Assembly (NCBI RefSeq): GCF_003932785.1
Contig: NZ_RQYT01000004.1
Location: 94,364-158,363, forward strand
From: Arachnia propionica
Lineage (GTDB): Bacteria; Actinomycetota; Actinomycetes; Propionibacteriales; Propionibacteriaceae
Direction of reading: 5' to 3'
DNA length: 64,000 bases
Shown here: one piece after another, positions 51,486 through 60,071 of the stretch
Position numbering within the stretch: the first letter of the stretch is position 1
Layout: each line of letters starts with the position of its first letter
Program-made: the position numbers and the translations under genes
Notes under the pieces: model-generated
Databases searched by the model: none
Seen by the model: the letters and a program-made list of their open reading frames with translations, nothing else
What the model was told of the DNA's origin: nothing

Positions 51486-51488
51486 TAA

Positions 51489-51812
51489 TTTGGTATGTCC
51501 ACTTCGCTTTGGTTTGCATGGTGCCGCCGTGAATCCCGAAGCGCTTCGTGCTCTCCGAAACTCGACGTCGTTTGCTCTTAGTGTTTACGTCGTGTTTACT
51601 TCTTTGCCTGTCTGGGGTGTTTAGGCTCGTCTCGGATCTTTTGGCGATTTCGTGGTGGCGGTGGGGGTTTGACGTTGTCGGGGTAGGATGAACGGTGACG
51701 TGATCGAAGGCCTATTCGCTATCCTCCTACCTGAATTGGCTCATTTAGAGGTCGTTTCTAAATGGTGTGTCGTTGCTGGCGGGTGTGGGTGGGGGTTGTG
51801 AGGATGGGTGTC
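51489..51812. other. Gene-free stretch after the IS
   Basis: No gene is supported on either strand. The sequence is lower in GC than average. From about 51741 it looks like the left end of an IS5-type element (AGAGGTCGTTTCTAAATGG) leading into the transposase fragment at 51813. Confidence 0.4.
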
Positions 51813-51911
51813 ATGTCGAAGCGGGTTTCTTCCCCTCCGCTGCGGCTGGTCACTGATGAGTTGTGGTCTGTGTTGGAGCCGCTGATCCCACCGCGTCCAC
51901 CGGCCAAGTGA
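51813..51911 (+). pseudogene. N-terminal fragment of an IS5-type transposase
   Basis: 32 codons, starting MSKRVSSPPLRLVTDELWSV and continuing LEPLIPPRPPAK, then a stop made by the junction with another element. The DUF4096-type start is characteristic of IS5 relatives. The rest of the gene is gone. Confidence 0.65.
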
Positions 51912-52832
51912 ACCGTCCTGGGTTTGGTTCCGATCTGTTGTTGAGAGGATTGGGTCATGCCGAGGAAGTATCCAGAAGCGTTCCGTGCTCGGGCGGTGCG
52001 GATGGTGCGCGACCGCATCGAGCAGGAGGAAGGGGTCAGCCGGTATCGGGCGGTTGGTGACATCGCGCCGAAGTTGGGTGTGTCGTCTGCGGCGTTGCAG
52101 CGCTAGGTCGAGCAGGCTGACATCGATGCCGGGACCCAGCCAGGGGTGGCCTTGGATGCTGCTGCTGAGATCAAGCGGTTGAAGCGGGAGAATGCCGAGT
52201 TGCGGCGGGTCAACGAGATCTTGAAGACCGCGTCGGCGTTTTTCGCCGCGGAGCCAGGCCGCCCCTCGACGAGATGACCGTGCTGCATCGACACCTATCG
52301 CGATCAGTTCGGGGTCGAGCACCTTCTGACTGAGGGCGGGTTCATCACCTCTCGCGGGTACCGGGCCGCGAAACGCCGTGCTCCCAGCGCCAGGGCATTG
52401 CGTGACGAGGTTCTCATCGCTGAGCTGAAACGGATCCATGCCGCCAACTACGGCGTCTACGGGGTACGGAAGATGCGGGTATGCGATGCGTCGGGCGGGC
52501 TGGCAGATCGGCAGGGACCAGGTCGCCCGGTTGATGCGCGCAGCAGGCCTCACCGGGGTGGTGCGGGGACGGCGTCCCCGCACCACGACTCCTGCACCTG
52601 TTGCAGCATCTCGGCCTGATCTGGTCCAGCGTAGTTTCACAGCCGATGCCCCGAACCAGTTGTGGGTCGCTGACATCACCTACGTGCGCACCACCACAGG
52701 CTGGTGCTACACCGCGTTCGTGATCGATGCGTTCTCCCGTCGGATTGCTGGCTGGTCCACCCGCTCGACCATGACAACCGAAGCGCTTCCCCTGGAAGCC
52801 CTCGAACACGCCCTGGTCACCGCGAACCTGAC
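51909..52832 (+). pseudogene. Decayed IS3-family element inserted in the IS5 remnant
   Basis: The left end TGAACCGTCCTGGGTTTGG is IS3-like. OrfA starts at ATG 51957 (MPRKYPEAFRARAVRMVRDR) and is cut by TAG at 52104, where W is expected in QRWVEQAD. OrfB is recognisable (IDTYRDQFGVEHLL, NQLWVADITYVRT, FVIDAFSRRIAGW) but has frameshifts near 52286 and 52477 and loses its C-terminal third at about 52832. It cannot make a working transposase. Confidence 0.85.
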
Positions 52833-52866
52833 TTGGCTCATTTTCTGTGGTTTGGGTGGTGGAGTT

Positions 52867-53016
52867 GGGGTTGGTTAGGGGTTTTGGTGGTTGGGGTGTG
52901 CACTAATCTGGGGGTATTGTGATCCGACTCACCCACGGCCCCAACACCGGTATCGTCACCCGCCTCAGACACCACGCCAGACACCCCGACCAAGCCACAA
53001 AACTCCTAACCACCCC
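52867..53016. repeat. 150-bp element with terminal inverted repeats
   Basis: The left arm 52867-52890 (GGGGTTGGTTAGGGGTTTTG...) matches the complement of the right arm 52995-53016 with one mismatch and two single-base gaps. Within it a 34-codon frame (52919-53023) reads IRLTHGPNTGIVTRLRHHAR, which looks like the tail of a transposase but cannot be assigned. It could be a MITE or the compacted end of a lost IS. Confidence 0.5.
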
Positions 53017-53069
53017 CACATGAACACGACATTGCCGACCCCCTGCTGCCCGGCTCAAGTCCCAGCACC

Positions 53070-53285
53070 GTGTGCCAGGGGTCTCGACACGGACGGCTCG
53101 CTGGTGCTCGCGGTCCGGCTCGACCAGCGGAAAGGCAGGAAGGCTCCCGTTTCTCTTCGCTGGTCGAGCCGGGGCCCGGAACGGAGTGAAGGGACCCGTG
53201 TCGAGACCGGGTGAAGGTTTGCTGGGATCGTTGTGGGGATCTCGGGCCGGACGGCTCGCTGGCGCTCGCGGTGTGGTGTGAGCAG
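53070..53285. repeat. Intergenic repeat family: GGTCTCGACACG / GGCTCGACCAGCGG arms
   Basis: This region is a mosaic. One copy reads GGTCTCGACACGG...GGCTCGACCAGCGG (about 53086-53132), the next is inverted (GCTGGTCGAGCC...CGTGTCGAGACC, about 53159-53213), and a partial copy follows (53250-53273). The same arms recur at 57651-57693 and 62970-63360. No gene lies between 53024 and 53313. Confidence 0.6.
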
Positions 53286-53313
53286 CGGTGAGAAGAGGCA
53301 GGCAGAGACCTCG

Positions 53314-54501
53314 TCAGCTCTGCCACCACTCGGCCGGGGTCGTCGCGTTGTCGCCGTTCCAGGCCAGCCGGAGCACGGGGGCGCCGTCCTTGGTCCGGGC
53401 CAGCATGACCCCGAGTTTCGACGCGGTGCGCTGGCCGGGGAACCAGCCGAGCTTCATCTCCCAGCCGGTGGGGGAGAGCCTGGATCTGCGGCCGCGTTGC
53501 AGGTCCTCGTGGAGCCAGGTGACGGTCTCGGCCAGCTGCCACGGGGCCAGCCGGGCCAGCAGCTGCCGGGCCGCCGTCACCCGATCCTGATCCACCAGAT
53601 CGACGGGTCCCGTCGGGAGCCCCTGCAGCAGCCGCAGCAGACCCGGCTCCACCTGCACCCCGGCCAGCTCGCACGCCTTCCCCCAGTCCCCGTTGGCCAG
53701 GAGGGTGCGGCAGCGACGCTCCAGTTCGGTGGGGGCTGGCGGTTCCACGGACGACCACAGGTGCGGATGCCGCCCCCAGTGGTGCTGGAAGTTGTGCCGG
53801 ATCTCGTCGGTGACGGCGACGGTGAACGACGGCATCCCCTTCAACGTACGCGCGCTCGAGATCATGACGCACGGCTGCCGCCTGCCTCGTGCGGCCTCGC
53901 CGAGCGTCGCCAGCAGCACCCGGGTCCGCGGCGCGGGCCGACCCCGCGCATCCCGGGGCCAGTGCCGCGCGATCCGCTGGGCGTCCAGGTCGGGAAGCTC
54001 GACTCCGGTCAGTGACGGGTCCAGCTCGAGGGCAATCCCGTCGGGGACGGGGAGATCGGGCCCCGGTGGTGTCGCGGGGATCCGGACATCGGCGAGCCTG
54101 CCGCCCGCCCCGGCATCGAAGGCGACGGCGGTGACGAGCCGTTCCACCAGCGGCGCGACGTCGTGCTCCATCCAGCCGGTGTGCAGGATCTCGTCGTCGG
54201 TGTCGAGGATCGACCAGCGGAAGTGCCACACCGACATCGGATCCCGATCCACGACGAAGGGCGGTCCCTCGGGCAGTTCGGCATCCAGCCCCGGGTAGCG
54301 CATCGACACCGCCCTGTCGGATGAGAACACCGCGACGAAGGGCTCCACCCAGGCCCGCACCGTCCCCGGGACCTCGATTTCGACCCGCCCCAGCTCCTCG
54401 TCCAGCCCACACCGGGTTCCCGACGGGAGCTGCCCCGCCATCACGATGGCATGGATGTGCTCAGCGACGGTTCCCACGGCCACAACCCTATGCCCCGTCA
54501 C
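53314..54501 (-). CDS. Unknown protein, last gene of the WD40 operon
   Basis: 395 aa, no family recognised, no signal peptide or membrane segment. It has Trp-rich spots (DPMSVWHFRWSI, HFQHHWGRHPHLW-like region) and an Arg-rich middle. GTG 54501 overlaps the stop of the WD40 gene before it (GTGA), the main reason for this start; GTG 54516 is also open. Strict coupling to three WD40 genes suggests it works with them. Confidence 0.6.
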   Translation of the reverse strand: MTGHRVVAVGTVAEHIHAIVMAGQLPSGTRCGLDEELGRVEIEVPGTVRAWVEPFVAVFSSDRAVSMRYPGLDAELPEGPPFVVDRDPMSVWHFRWSILDTDDEILHTGWMEHDVAPLVERLVTAVAFDAGAGGRLADVRIPATPPGPDLPVPDGIALELDPSLTGVELPDLDAQRIARHWPRDARGRPAPRTRVLLATLGEAARGRRQPCVMISSARTLKGMPSFTVAVTDEIRHNFQHHWGRHPHLWSSVEPPAPTELERRCRTLLANGDWGKACELAGVQVEPGLLRLLQGLPTGPVDLVDQDRVTAARQLLARLAPWQLAETVTWLHEDLQRGRRSRLSPTGWEMKLGWFPGQRTASKLGVMLARTKDGAPVLRLAWNGDNATTPAEWWQS

Positions 54502-54992
54502 CAGTCGAGCTGCCACCGCCAGCGTTGCAGGATCCCGTCCTCGCCGCTGGAGACCAGGACATCATCCACCACGCACAGCGCCTTCACCGGCCCCACGTGA
54601 GTCCGGAGCGGGCCCCCGATGGGGGCTCCGGATGCGGGATCCCAGATCCGGATGGCACCGTCGACGCCGCCGGTGACAACCCTCGGGGCGCCGTGGACGA
54701 TCGTCGCGTGGACACAGGCCACCCCCTCGCCCAAGGTGTGCAGCAGCTCATCGTCCTCGATCAGCACCACCGCCCGGCCGTCCCGCACCGACACACGAAC
54801 CTTCAGCCCCTCGACGACGATCGACTCCGGGACCCGGGTGGGGAAGGGGCTCCAGATCCCGATGCGGCGATCCTCCATCGGGTCGATGAGATGGATCCGG
54901 CCATCGCTCGTCGTGACGGCGAGCAGGGGACGGATGTGGAAGTCGATCGCCGCAAGGGAGGTCACCGGCCCCGTGACACAGGTGAGGGCCAC
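54498..54992 (-). CDS. Short WD40-repeat protein
   Basis: 164 aa, about three to four WD40-like blades: HLIDPMEDRRIGIWSP, VVTGGVDGAIRIWDPASG and VSSGEDGILQRW. The start GTG 54992 lies 4 nt after the stop of the longer WD40 gene. It may be a real short protein or a fragment split off by a past frameshift, since four blades alone do not close a typical propeller. Confidence 0.6.
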   Translation of the reverse strand: MALTCVTGPVTSLAAIDFHIRPLLAVTTSDGRIHLIDPMEDRRIGIWSPFPTRVPESIVVEGLKVRVSVRDGRAVVLIEDDELLHTLGEGVACVHATIVHGAPRVVTGGVDGAIRIWDPASGAPIGGPLRTHVGPVKALCVVDDVLVSSGEDGILQRWRWQLDW

Positions 54993-54996
54993 GGGC

Positions 54997-55905
54997 TCAG
55001 GGCAGCGCAACGGTTCCCCACCCGTCGTCCAGGGCCAGCGCGAGTTCCCCTGACACGATCGCCGCATCCCACACGGTGACCGGGCCGAGTTCCCGCGTGC
55101 TGACGAGGTTGCCGTCGCCGTCGACGACGACGATGCGTCCCTCCGCCCCGACCGAGACCACGCGGGAACCGTCCACGACGAGACCGCGGATGATGGCATC
55201 ATGGCTGCGGATCGTGCCACCGAGTTCCCGACCCGTGACCAGGTCCCAGACCCGCACCGTGCGGTCCTCACCGGAGGACGCCAGCCGACAGGAACCATCG
55301 GGCGCCTCGAACGGCACCAGGTGACTCACCGCGTCGCGGTGCCCCCACAGCTCTCCGTCGACCAGACCGAACAGCGGTCCCGGGAGCAGCGCCCCCGTTG
55401 CCGGATCCCAGACACGGATCTGGTCCTCCCAGCCTCCCGAGACCAGACGACCATCGGGCAGGAAGGCCAGGCAGGTGGTTCCCTCATCGAGGTCCTCCCA
55501 CGACGCGACGGCCGCCCCGGAGGCGAGATCGTGGACGGTGATGTCCCGCTCGTCCCCTGCGGTCGCAGCCCAGCCACGATGATCCACTGCCAGGGCGAGG
55601 GTGATGGCCTCCGAATCCACGTTGAGGGGGAGCTCCGGGACCGCCAACCTCCCGTCGGCGACGTCGATGACCGCGAGGGTCTCATCGTTCGTGACCGCCA
55701 CGAGCCGATCGTCTCCCCAGGTCGCGATCGTCCGGACGTCAAGGTGCAGACTGGTCGTAGCGTCATGCCTCACGATGTCCAGCCGCCCCGGCGCCCGGAG
55801 GGCGATTCCGCCGTCGGAGAGAGGGTGAAGATCATCCACCTGGAATCCCGTCCCCGAGCGTCGCAACCACGGGGAGGTGAGGGCCAGGGGGGCTGTTTCT
55901 GTCAT
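54997..55905 (-). CDS. WD40-repeat protein
   Basis: 302 aa, with clear repeats such as LVSGGWEDQIRVWDPATG and LASSGEDRTVRVWDLVTG separated by about 40 residues, consistent with a beta-propeller scaffold. It ends LALALDDGWGTVALP, a tail shared with the preceding gene (LGLEDGWGVVDF). No enzymatic domain is fused. ATG 55905 is used; GTG 55914, which overlaps the upstream stop as GTGA, is equally possible. Confidence 0.75.
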   Translation of the reverse strand: MTETAPLALTSPWLRRSGTGFQVDDLHPLSDGGIALRAPGRLDIVRHDATTSLHLDVRTIATWGDDRLVAVTNDETLAVIDVADGRLAVPELPLNVDSEAITLALAVDHRGWAATAGDERDITVHDLASGAAVASWEDLDEGTTCLAFLPDGRLVSGGWEDQIRVWDPATGALLPGPLFGLVDGELWGHRDAVSHLVPFEAPDGSCRLASSGEDRTVRVWDLVTGRELGGTIRSHDAIIRGLVVDGSRVVSVGAEGRIVVVDGDGNLVSTRELGPVTVWDAAIVSGELALALDDGWGTVALP

Positions 55906-55910
55906 GGCGG

Positions 55911-57041
55911 TCACGCTCCGGAGAAGTCGACGACGCCCCAGCCATCCTCGAGCCCCAGCACGAGGCGCCCATCTGGCAGCGAGATCAGACACAGCACGTT
56001 GGTCACCTCGGAGGCGGAGCCGGGACGGCGAGGACTGACGGTCGTGGCGTGGCGCCAAGGGGAGGGCAGCCACAGCTCGATACGTTCGCAGAAGTTGAGG
56101 GCCAGATGCCTGCCAGCCTGGAAGGCGGACCGGAGGTGGCTGCCCGCCTCGGTCATGACCACACCCAGTTCCTCGCCGTCCGACAGCCGCCACAGCGTCG
56201 CACGACCGGCCGAGTCGACGGTGACGCAGATCGCGCCGACCCCCTCCAGCACGGTGAGGGCGGCGTTCCAGTTCGCCGAGAAGGTCCGCAGCGGAGCCCC
56301 TGAGCCGATCTCCCAGCACTCGACGTCCTGGTCCACCACCGCCACCGCCACCCGTCCGTCATCGGTCAGGAACGGCATCGTGGCGGTGAAACCCGCAGGC
56401 GCCGCCACCGTCTCGCCGAAGGCCTCCCCCGTCATCACGTCCCAGACGCGGATCGCACCGTCGGCGCTGCCGACGACGAGCAGGGTGCGGCCGGTGCGGG
56501 TCCGCACCGTGTCCAAGGTCACGATGCGCACGTCGTCGGCGTGGATGCAGGTTCCGGTCGGTTCCCCCGTCGCCGCGTCCAGCAGGTGCACCTCGCCGTG
56601 CTCCGTCGCGGCTGCCAGCAGCGGCCCGGCGGGCAGATCGACATGCATGAGTGACGTGAACCGTGGCCCCGGAGTGGCGTTTCCGAGGAGGATGGGTTGC
56701 TGGATCAGACGGCCGTCCTCCGGGTCCCACAGGTGCAGCGAATCGATGTTGAGTGACGAGACCAGACGTGGCTCCCCGTCGACCTCGAAGTTGATGAAGG
56801 CTCGTGCCTGGTCGTCGCGGAAGGAGGCACGACAGGCATCGGGGCGTGCCTGGAAGGGGCCGGTCAACAGTGAACCGGAGTCGGCGTCCCAGACCCGCAG
56901 CTCTTCCTCGGGGCAGAGGGTCACGATCCGGGCGCGGTCCTTGACGAGGTAGGTGGCCAACCCGATGGTCTGCGAGTAGGCGTCGCCAGTGTCCACGGCA
57001 TCGGGTGCCGTGATTCGGCGGTAGCGGATCCGGTGCCGCAT
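55911..57041 (-). CDS. WD40-repeat protein, first gene of a four-gene unit
   Basis: 376 aa. Repeats include ELRVWDADSGSLLTGP, SLHLWDPEDGRL, VVGSADGAIRVWDVMTGEAF and ATLWRLSDGEELG. There is no signal peptide. The start is ATG 57041 (MRHRIRYRRIT). It leads an operon of three WD40 proteins and one unknown protein with gaps of -4 to +5 nt. WD40 arrays are protein-binding platforms; the partner is not evident. Confidence 0.75.
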   Translation of the reverse strand: MRHRIRYRRITAPDAVDTGDAYSQTIGLATYLVKDRARIVTLCPEEELRVWDADSGSLLTGPFQARPDACRASFRDDQARAFINFEVDGEPRLVSSLNIDSLHLWDPEDGRLIQQPILLGNATPGPRFTSLMHVDLPAGPLLAAATEHGEVHLLDAATGEPTGTCIHADDVRIVTLDTVRTRTGRTLLVVGSADGAIRVWDVMTGEAFGETVAAPAGFTATMPFLTDDGRVAVAVVDQDVECWEIGSGAPLRTFSANWNAALTVLEGVGAICVTVDSAGRATLWRLSDGEELGVVMTEAGSHLRSAFQAGRHLALNFCERIELWLPSPWRHATTVSPRRPGSASEVTNVLCLISLPDGRLVLGLEDGWGVVDFSGA

Positions 57042-57146
57042 GCTCGTGACCGTCCTGTCTCGCCCGGCGGATGGGGTTTGGTGTGAGGGTACCGGTTGTT
57101 GCGTCCCGGCGCGCGAGGAAGGCCCCAACCACTACCCTCATCTTGC

Positions 57147-57599
57147 ATGAGCATCCACCTCTCCGCCGTCATTGCCCCATTCGGCCCGGCGGGTTGCATC
57201 GAACTGACCGAGGACCAGGCGGCCTCCCTCAGCACCGCGAAACAGCCGCCGGTCGTTGTCACGATCGGCGGGAGGACGGCGAGGCTACGGATCTCGAGGA
57301 TGAGCGGATCCCCATGTGTCTTCCTCAGCAAGGCCAGCCGCGCCGCGCTGGGGGTCGAGATCGGCGACGAGGTCGAGGCGACGGTCGTCCTCGACGAGGA
57401 GGAACGCGTCATCATCCCGCCGAGACCGATCCAGGAGCGGCTCGACGCGGACCCGGCGCTGCGGGCTGCGTGGGAGAAGCTGTCGTACAGTCACCAGCGG
57501 GAATGGGCGATGGCGGTCGACGACGCGAAGAAGGACGAGACCAAACAACGTCGCGTGGACCAGATGGCGAGGAAACTGCTCGGCTCGGTCTCAGGCTGA
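57147..57599 (+). CDS. DUF1905 plus YdeI/OmdA-family protein
   Basis: 150 aa. The N-terminal DUF1905 domain (HLSAVIAPFGPAGCIEL, VVVTIGGRTARLRIS) joins the short OmdA segment (PRPIQERLDADPALRAAWEK, SHQREWAMAVDDAKK). OmdA-like proteins have been linked to bacteriocin tolerance, with no known mechanism. TACCCT ends 8 nt before ATG 57147. Confidence 0.82.
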   Translation: MSIHLSAVIAPFGPAGCIELTEDQAASLSTAKQPPVVVTIGGRTARLRISRMSGSPCVFLSKASRAALGVEIGDEVEATVVLDEEERVIIPPRPIQERLDADPALRAAWEKLSYSHQREWAMAVDDAKKDETKQRRVDQMARKLLGSVSG

Positions 57600-57650
57600 C
57601 TCCCAGGCTTGGCCTTTTCTCGTTGGTGAGAGTTCCAGTAGACGGCCCCG

Positions 57651-57693
57651 AGGTCTCGACACGTTCGCTTCGCTTCACGGCTCGACCAGCGGA
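57651..57693. repeat. Copy of the GGTCTCGACACG / GGCTCGACCAGCGG repeat
   Basis: AGGTCTCGACACGTTCGC to GGCTCGACCAGCGG, 43 bp, in the gap between the convergent OmdA and SMI1 genes. Confidence 0.6.
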
Positions 57694-57706
57694 TGAGGCA
57701 GCGCCG

Positions 57707-58735
57707 TCATGACGGTTGAACCGAGCGGATGAGGTCGACGGCGTCGGCGAGGTCCTGGCCCTTCGTGCGCATCCGGTTGAGGCGGTCGGTGAAGGAGGGG
57801 ATGAGGCTGGGGGCGCGGGTGGCGAGGATGTGGATGAGCAGCGGGTCGGTGGCGTTGTCGAGGAGGGGACGGGTGGCGTCGGGGTCGAACTGGGCGAGCA
57901 GGGCCAGGCAGTAGTCGCGTAGCCGTGCATCATCCGTCGTCTCGTGGTACTCGCGGAGTGTGGCGAGGCGTTTCGGCTTCAGCCTCGGGAGGTCGCCCAT
58001 CATCCGCAGGTGCAGGTTCGAGGTGACTCCGGCGATTCCGCGGTCGACCCCCTGCCGCAACCGACGGAACATCTCGCCGGCCGTCAGGCCATGGTCCTGC
58101 CATGATCGGCGCACCCCGCCGTTCAGGACGTCGTCGAGCCACGTCTCGTACCAGGTGAGGAAGTCGTCGGCGACGATCCTGGGACACTGATCGAGTGGAA
58201 TGTGGTCCCAGCTGGCGGAGATGACCGATCCGCGAGCGGGGCCGGTCACGACGAGGCCGTAGAAGTCGCTGCAACCGCCGCAGCCGATCTCCAGCACCCC
58301 GTCGTGGGTGGCCCGCATCAGCTTGTACACGGCGTCGTCGTCCAACTCATCCAGGTCACGTCCCCGCTCCTGCCACTGCTCGGCGGTGAGCGACCCGATG
58401 AGGGCCTCACGGCGGGTTGACTTCTTGCGATCCCAGCGGCGGCGGTCAAGCGTGATGAGTCCGTGGCTCGGCCCGGCTCCCGTCTCCGCCGGAGACTCCT
58501 TCGTGAGACCGCCGTCGCCGATCTCGGTGACGAACCTCACATAGCTGTCCGGCAGGGTGAAGCCCCGCTTGTCCTCCAGGCGCCGGACCCGTTCCAGGCT
58601 GAGCGGGGGCCCGAGTCGGTACTCGTGGCCGTCCGCCCCGAACACCTCGAGGAGGTGGTCGACGAGGCGGGCGACGGCGAGCTTGCGTCGGATCCGTTCC
58701 ATCGGGTCGGCGACATCGTCGAGGAGGAAGACCAT
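57707..58735 (-). CDS. SMI1/KNR4-like (SUKH) protein, paralogue 1
   Basis: 342 aa. The SUKH-like region near residues 40-80 reads SLERVRRLEDKRGFTLPDSY then VRFVTEIGDGG, the usual fold start (L..P.SY..F....DGG). A long C-terminal part follows with DPLLIHILATRAPS and PSFTDRLN. SUKH proteins often are immunity proteins against polymorphic toxins; no toxin gene is seen. TACCAT ends 6 nt before ATG 58735. Its last 70 codons are nearly identical to those of the two other paralogues. Confidence 0.75.
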   Translation of the reverse strand: MVFLLDDVADPMERIRRKLAVARLVDHLLEVFGADGHEYRLGPPLSLERVRRLEDKRGFTLPDSYVRFVTEIGDGGLTKESPAETGAGPSHGLITLDRRRWDRKKSTRREALIGSLTAEQWQERGRDLDELDDDAVYKLMRATHDGVLEIGCGGCSDFYGLVVTGPARGSVISASWDHIPLDQCPRIVADDFLTWYETWLDDVLNGGVRRSWQDHGLTAGEMFRRLRQGVDRGIAGVTSNLHLRMMGDLPRLKPKRLATLREYHETTDDARLRDYCLALLAQFDPDATRPLLDNATDPLLIHILATRAPSLIPSFTDRLNRMRTKGQDLADAVDLIRSVQPS

Positions 58736-58751
58736 GGGTGAATGGTAGAGG

Positions 58752-59987
58752 TCAGCTCCCCAACCGGGAACGGATCTCGGCGGCGCAGCGGCCCGGGCCG
58801 TCCTGGGTGCGGAACAGCTCCGCCATGCTCGCCGCCGCCCGGTGCGTCGCCTGGTCCTCGAGCAGCCACGTCGCCGCTCGCGCCCAGTCGGTGCGTGCCG
58901 CCTGCTTGCGCGTGACGAGCCTCGCGTTGCCGAACTCCACGCATCGGGTGACGTTGTAGCGCTGTTCGAACTGCAGCGGGATCCCGATGAAGGGCCAGCC
59001 GTTGGCGCAGCTGGTCTGCACGGTGCCCTCGCCGCCATGGGTGATCGCGACGTCCACCAGGGCGCCGAGTTCGTGCACCGGCAGCCAGTCCGTGACGTGG
59101 ACGTTGCCCGGCAGGGTGGCGATGTCCTCATCGCTGAGGTAGAGCCTGGTCGGGGAGAGCACCATCACGTCGGCCCTTGAGACGTCGTGCAGCACCTGCA
59201 GCGCCAGGTCTCGGTTGGCGGAGCTGCCCATCGCCACCAGCACCACGGGCCGCCCCGCGTCGCGGATCCCGGCGACCTCGTCAGGGATCGGGAGGGTGAG
59301 TTGCGCGTACAGCGGGCCGACGGCGACGTGGGTGTCGTCGAGGGTGCACCAGTCCGGGATGAGCTCCGGCGGCGAGGCCAGCAGGTTGACGTCGGCGTCG
59401 ATGAACCTGACCATGCTCCGCGGCAGGTCCAGACCACATTCCTTGGCGACGGTGGTGAAGCTCCGCGGGATGGGGATCACCCGGGACAGCACGGTGCGGA
59501 TGAACCACGCCCAGCTGCGATCCGTGAACCGCTGCCAGGCGGTGCCGGTGGGCAGGAACCCGGTGCGGCGCATCTGGGTCATGTGGGGCACCGAGTAGGC
59601 GAACGGCTTGGCGTAGTACAGCGGGACCCCCTCGGCTCGGGCGGAGATCAGCTGCGTCAGCGTCGTCCCGATGAGGACCGCCTCGGGACGCAACTCCCGG
59701 ATCAGCGCCCGCTCGGAGGCGACACGTTCCCGCACCATCGACGTCGTGAACGGATGCTTCCATCCGCGGCCCTGATCCAGGGCCAGGGCCATGTCCCCCT
59801 CCTCATCGGTCAGGACGGGCGTGAGTGGCCGGTACTCGAACCCCGCCTGCAGGATGGGGTCGACGAAACGATCCGAGAAACCGGCGAAGACGCAGCGGAA
59901 CTCCGGCAGTCGGCGGGCCACCTCCACACAACGGGTGACCTCCGCGAAGTTGAAGGTCTCGGGGGCGAACAGCAGGGTCCTGGTCAT
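58752..59987 (-). CDS. GT-B glycosyltransferase (MGT/UGT-like)
   Basis: 411-aa glycosyltransferase of family 1 type. N-terminal acceptor domain (LLFAPETFNFAEVTRCVEVA); C-terminal donor-binding motif VHELGALVDVAITHGGEGTV with the conserved HGG. Substrate unknown; relatives act on small lipophilic molecules or macrolides. ATG 59987 follows GAGGTG. It interrupts the row of SMI1-like paralogues and may have arrived with them. Confidence 0.82.
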   Translation of the reverse strand: MTRTLLFAPETFNFAEVTRCVEVARRLPEFRCVFAGFSDRFVDPILQAGFEYRPLTPVLTDEEGDMALALDQGRGWKHPFTTSMVRERVASERALIRELRPEAVLIGTTLTQLISARAEGVPLYYAKPFAYSVPHMTQMRRTGFLPTGTAWQRFTDRSWAWFIRTVLSRVIPIPRSFTTVAKECGLDLPRSMVRFIDADVNLLASPPELIPDWCTLDDTHVAVGPLYAQLTLPIPDEVAGIRDAGRPVVLVAMGSSANRDLALQVLHDVSRADVMVLSPTRLYLSDEDIATLPGNVHVTDWLPVHELGALVDVAITHGGEGTVQTSCANGWPFIGIPLQFEQRYNVTRCVEFGNARLVTRKQAARTDWARAATWLLEDQATHRAAASMAELFRTQDGPGRCAAEIRSRLGS

Positions 59988-60071
59988 CGTCACCTCACAG
60001 CGCTTGTTCCACGCATCCATTGTCCCGGGTCAAGAGGGACAATGCGGCAGCTTGGTGACACGGGTGGGTTG

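Noticed and set aside
46971..51488. An integrative element using tRNA-Ala as attachment site
   Set aside because: No integrase gene and no repeat of the tRNA 3' end were seen downstream in the window. The low-GC segment may simply have been acquired next to the tRNA.
54498..55905. A frameshift that would fuse the two shorter WD40 genes into one
   Set aside because: The 302-aa gene ends with the same DGWG-V tail as its upstream paralogue, so its stop looks natural. The short downstream gene could still be a fragment.
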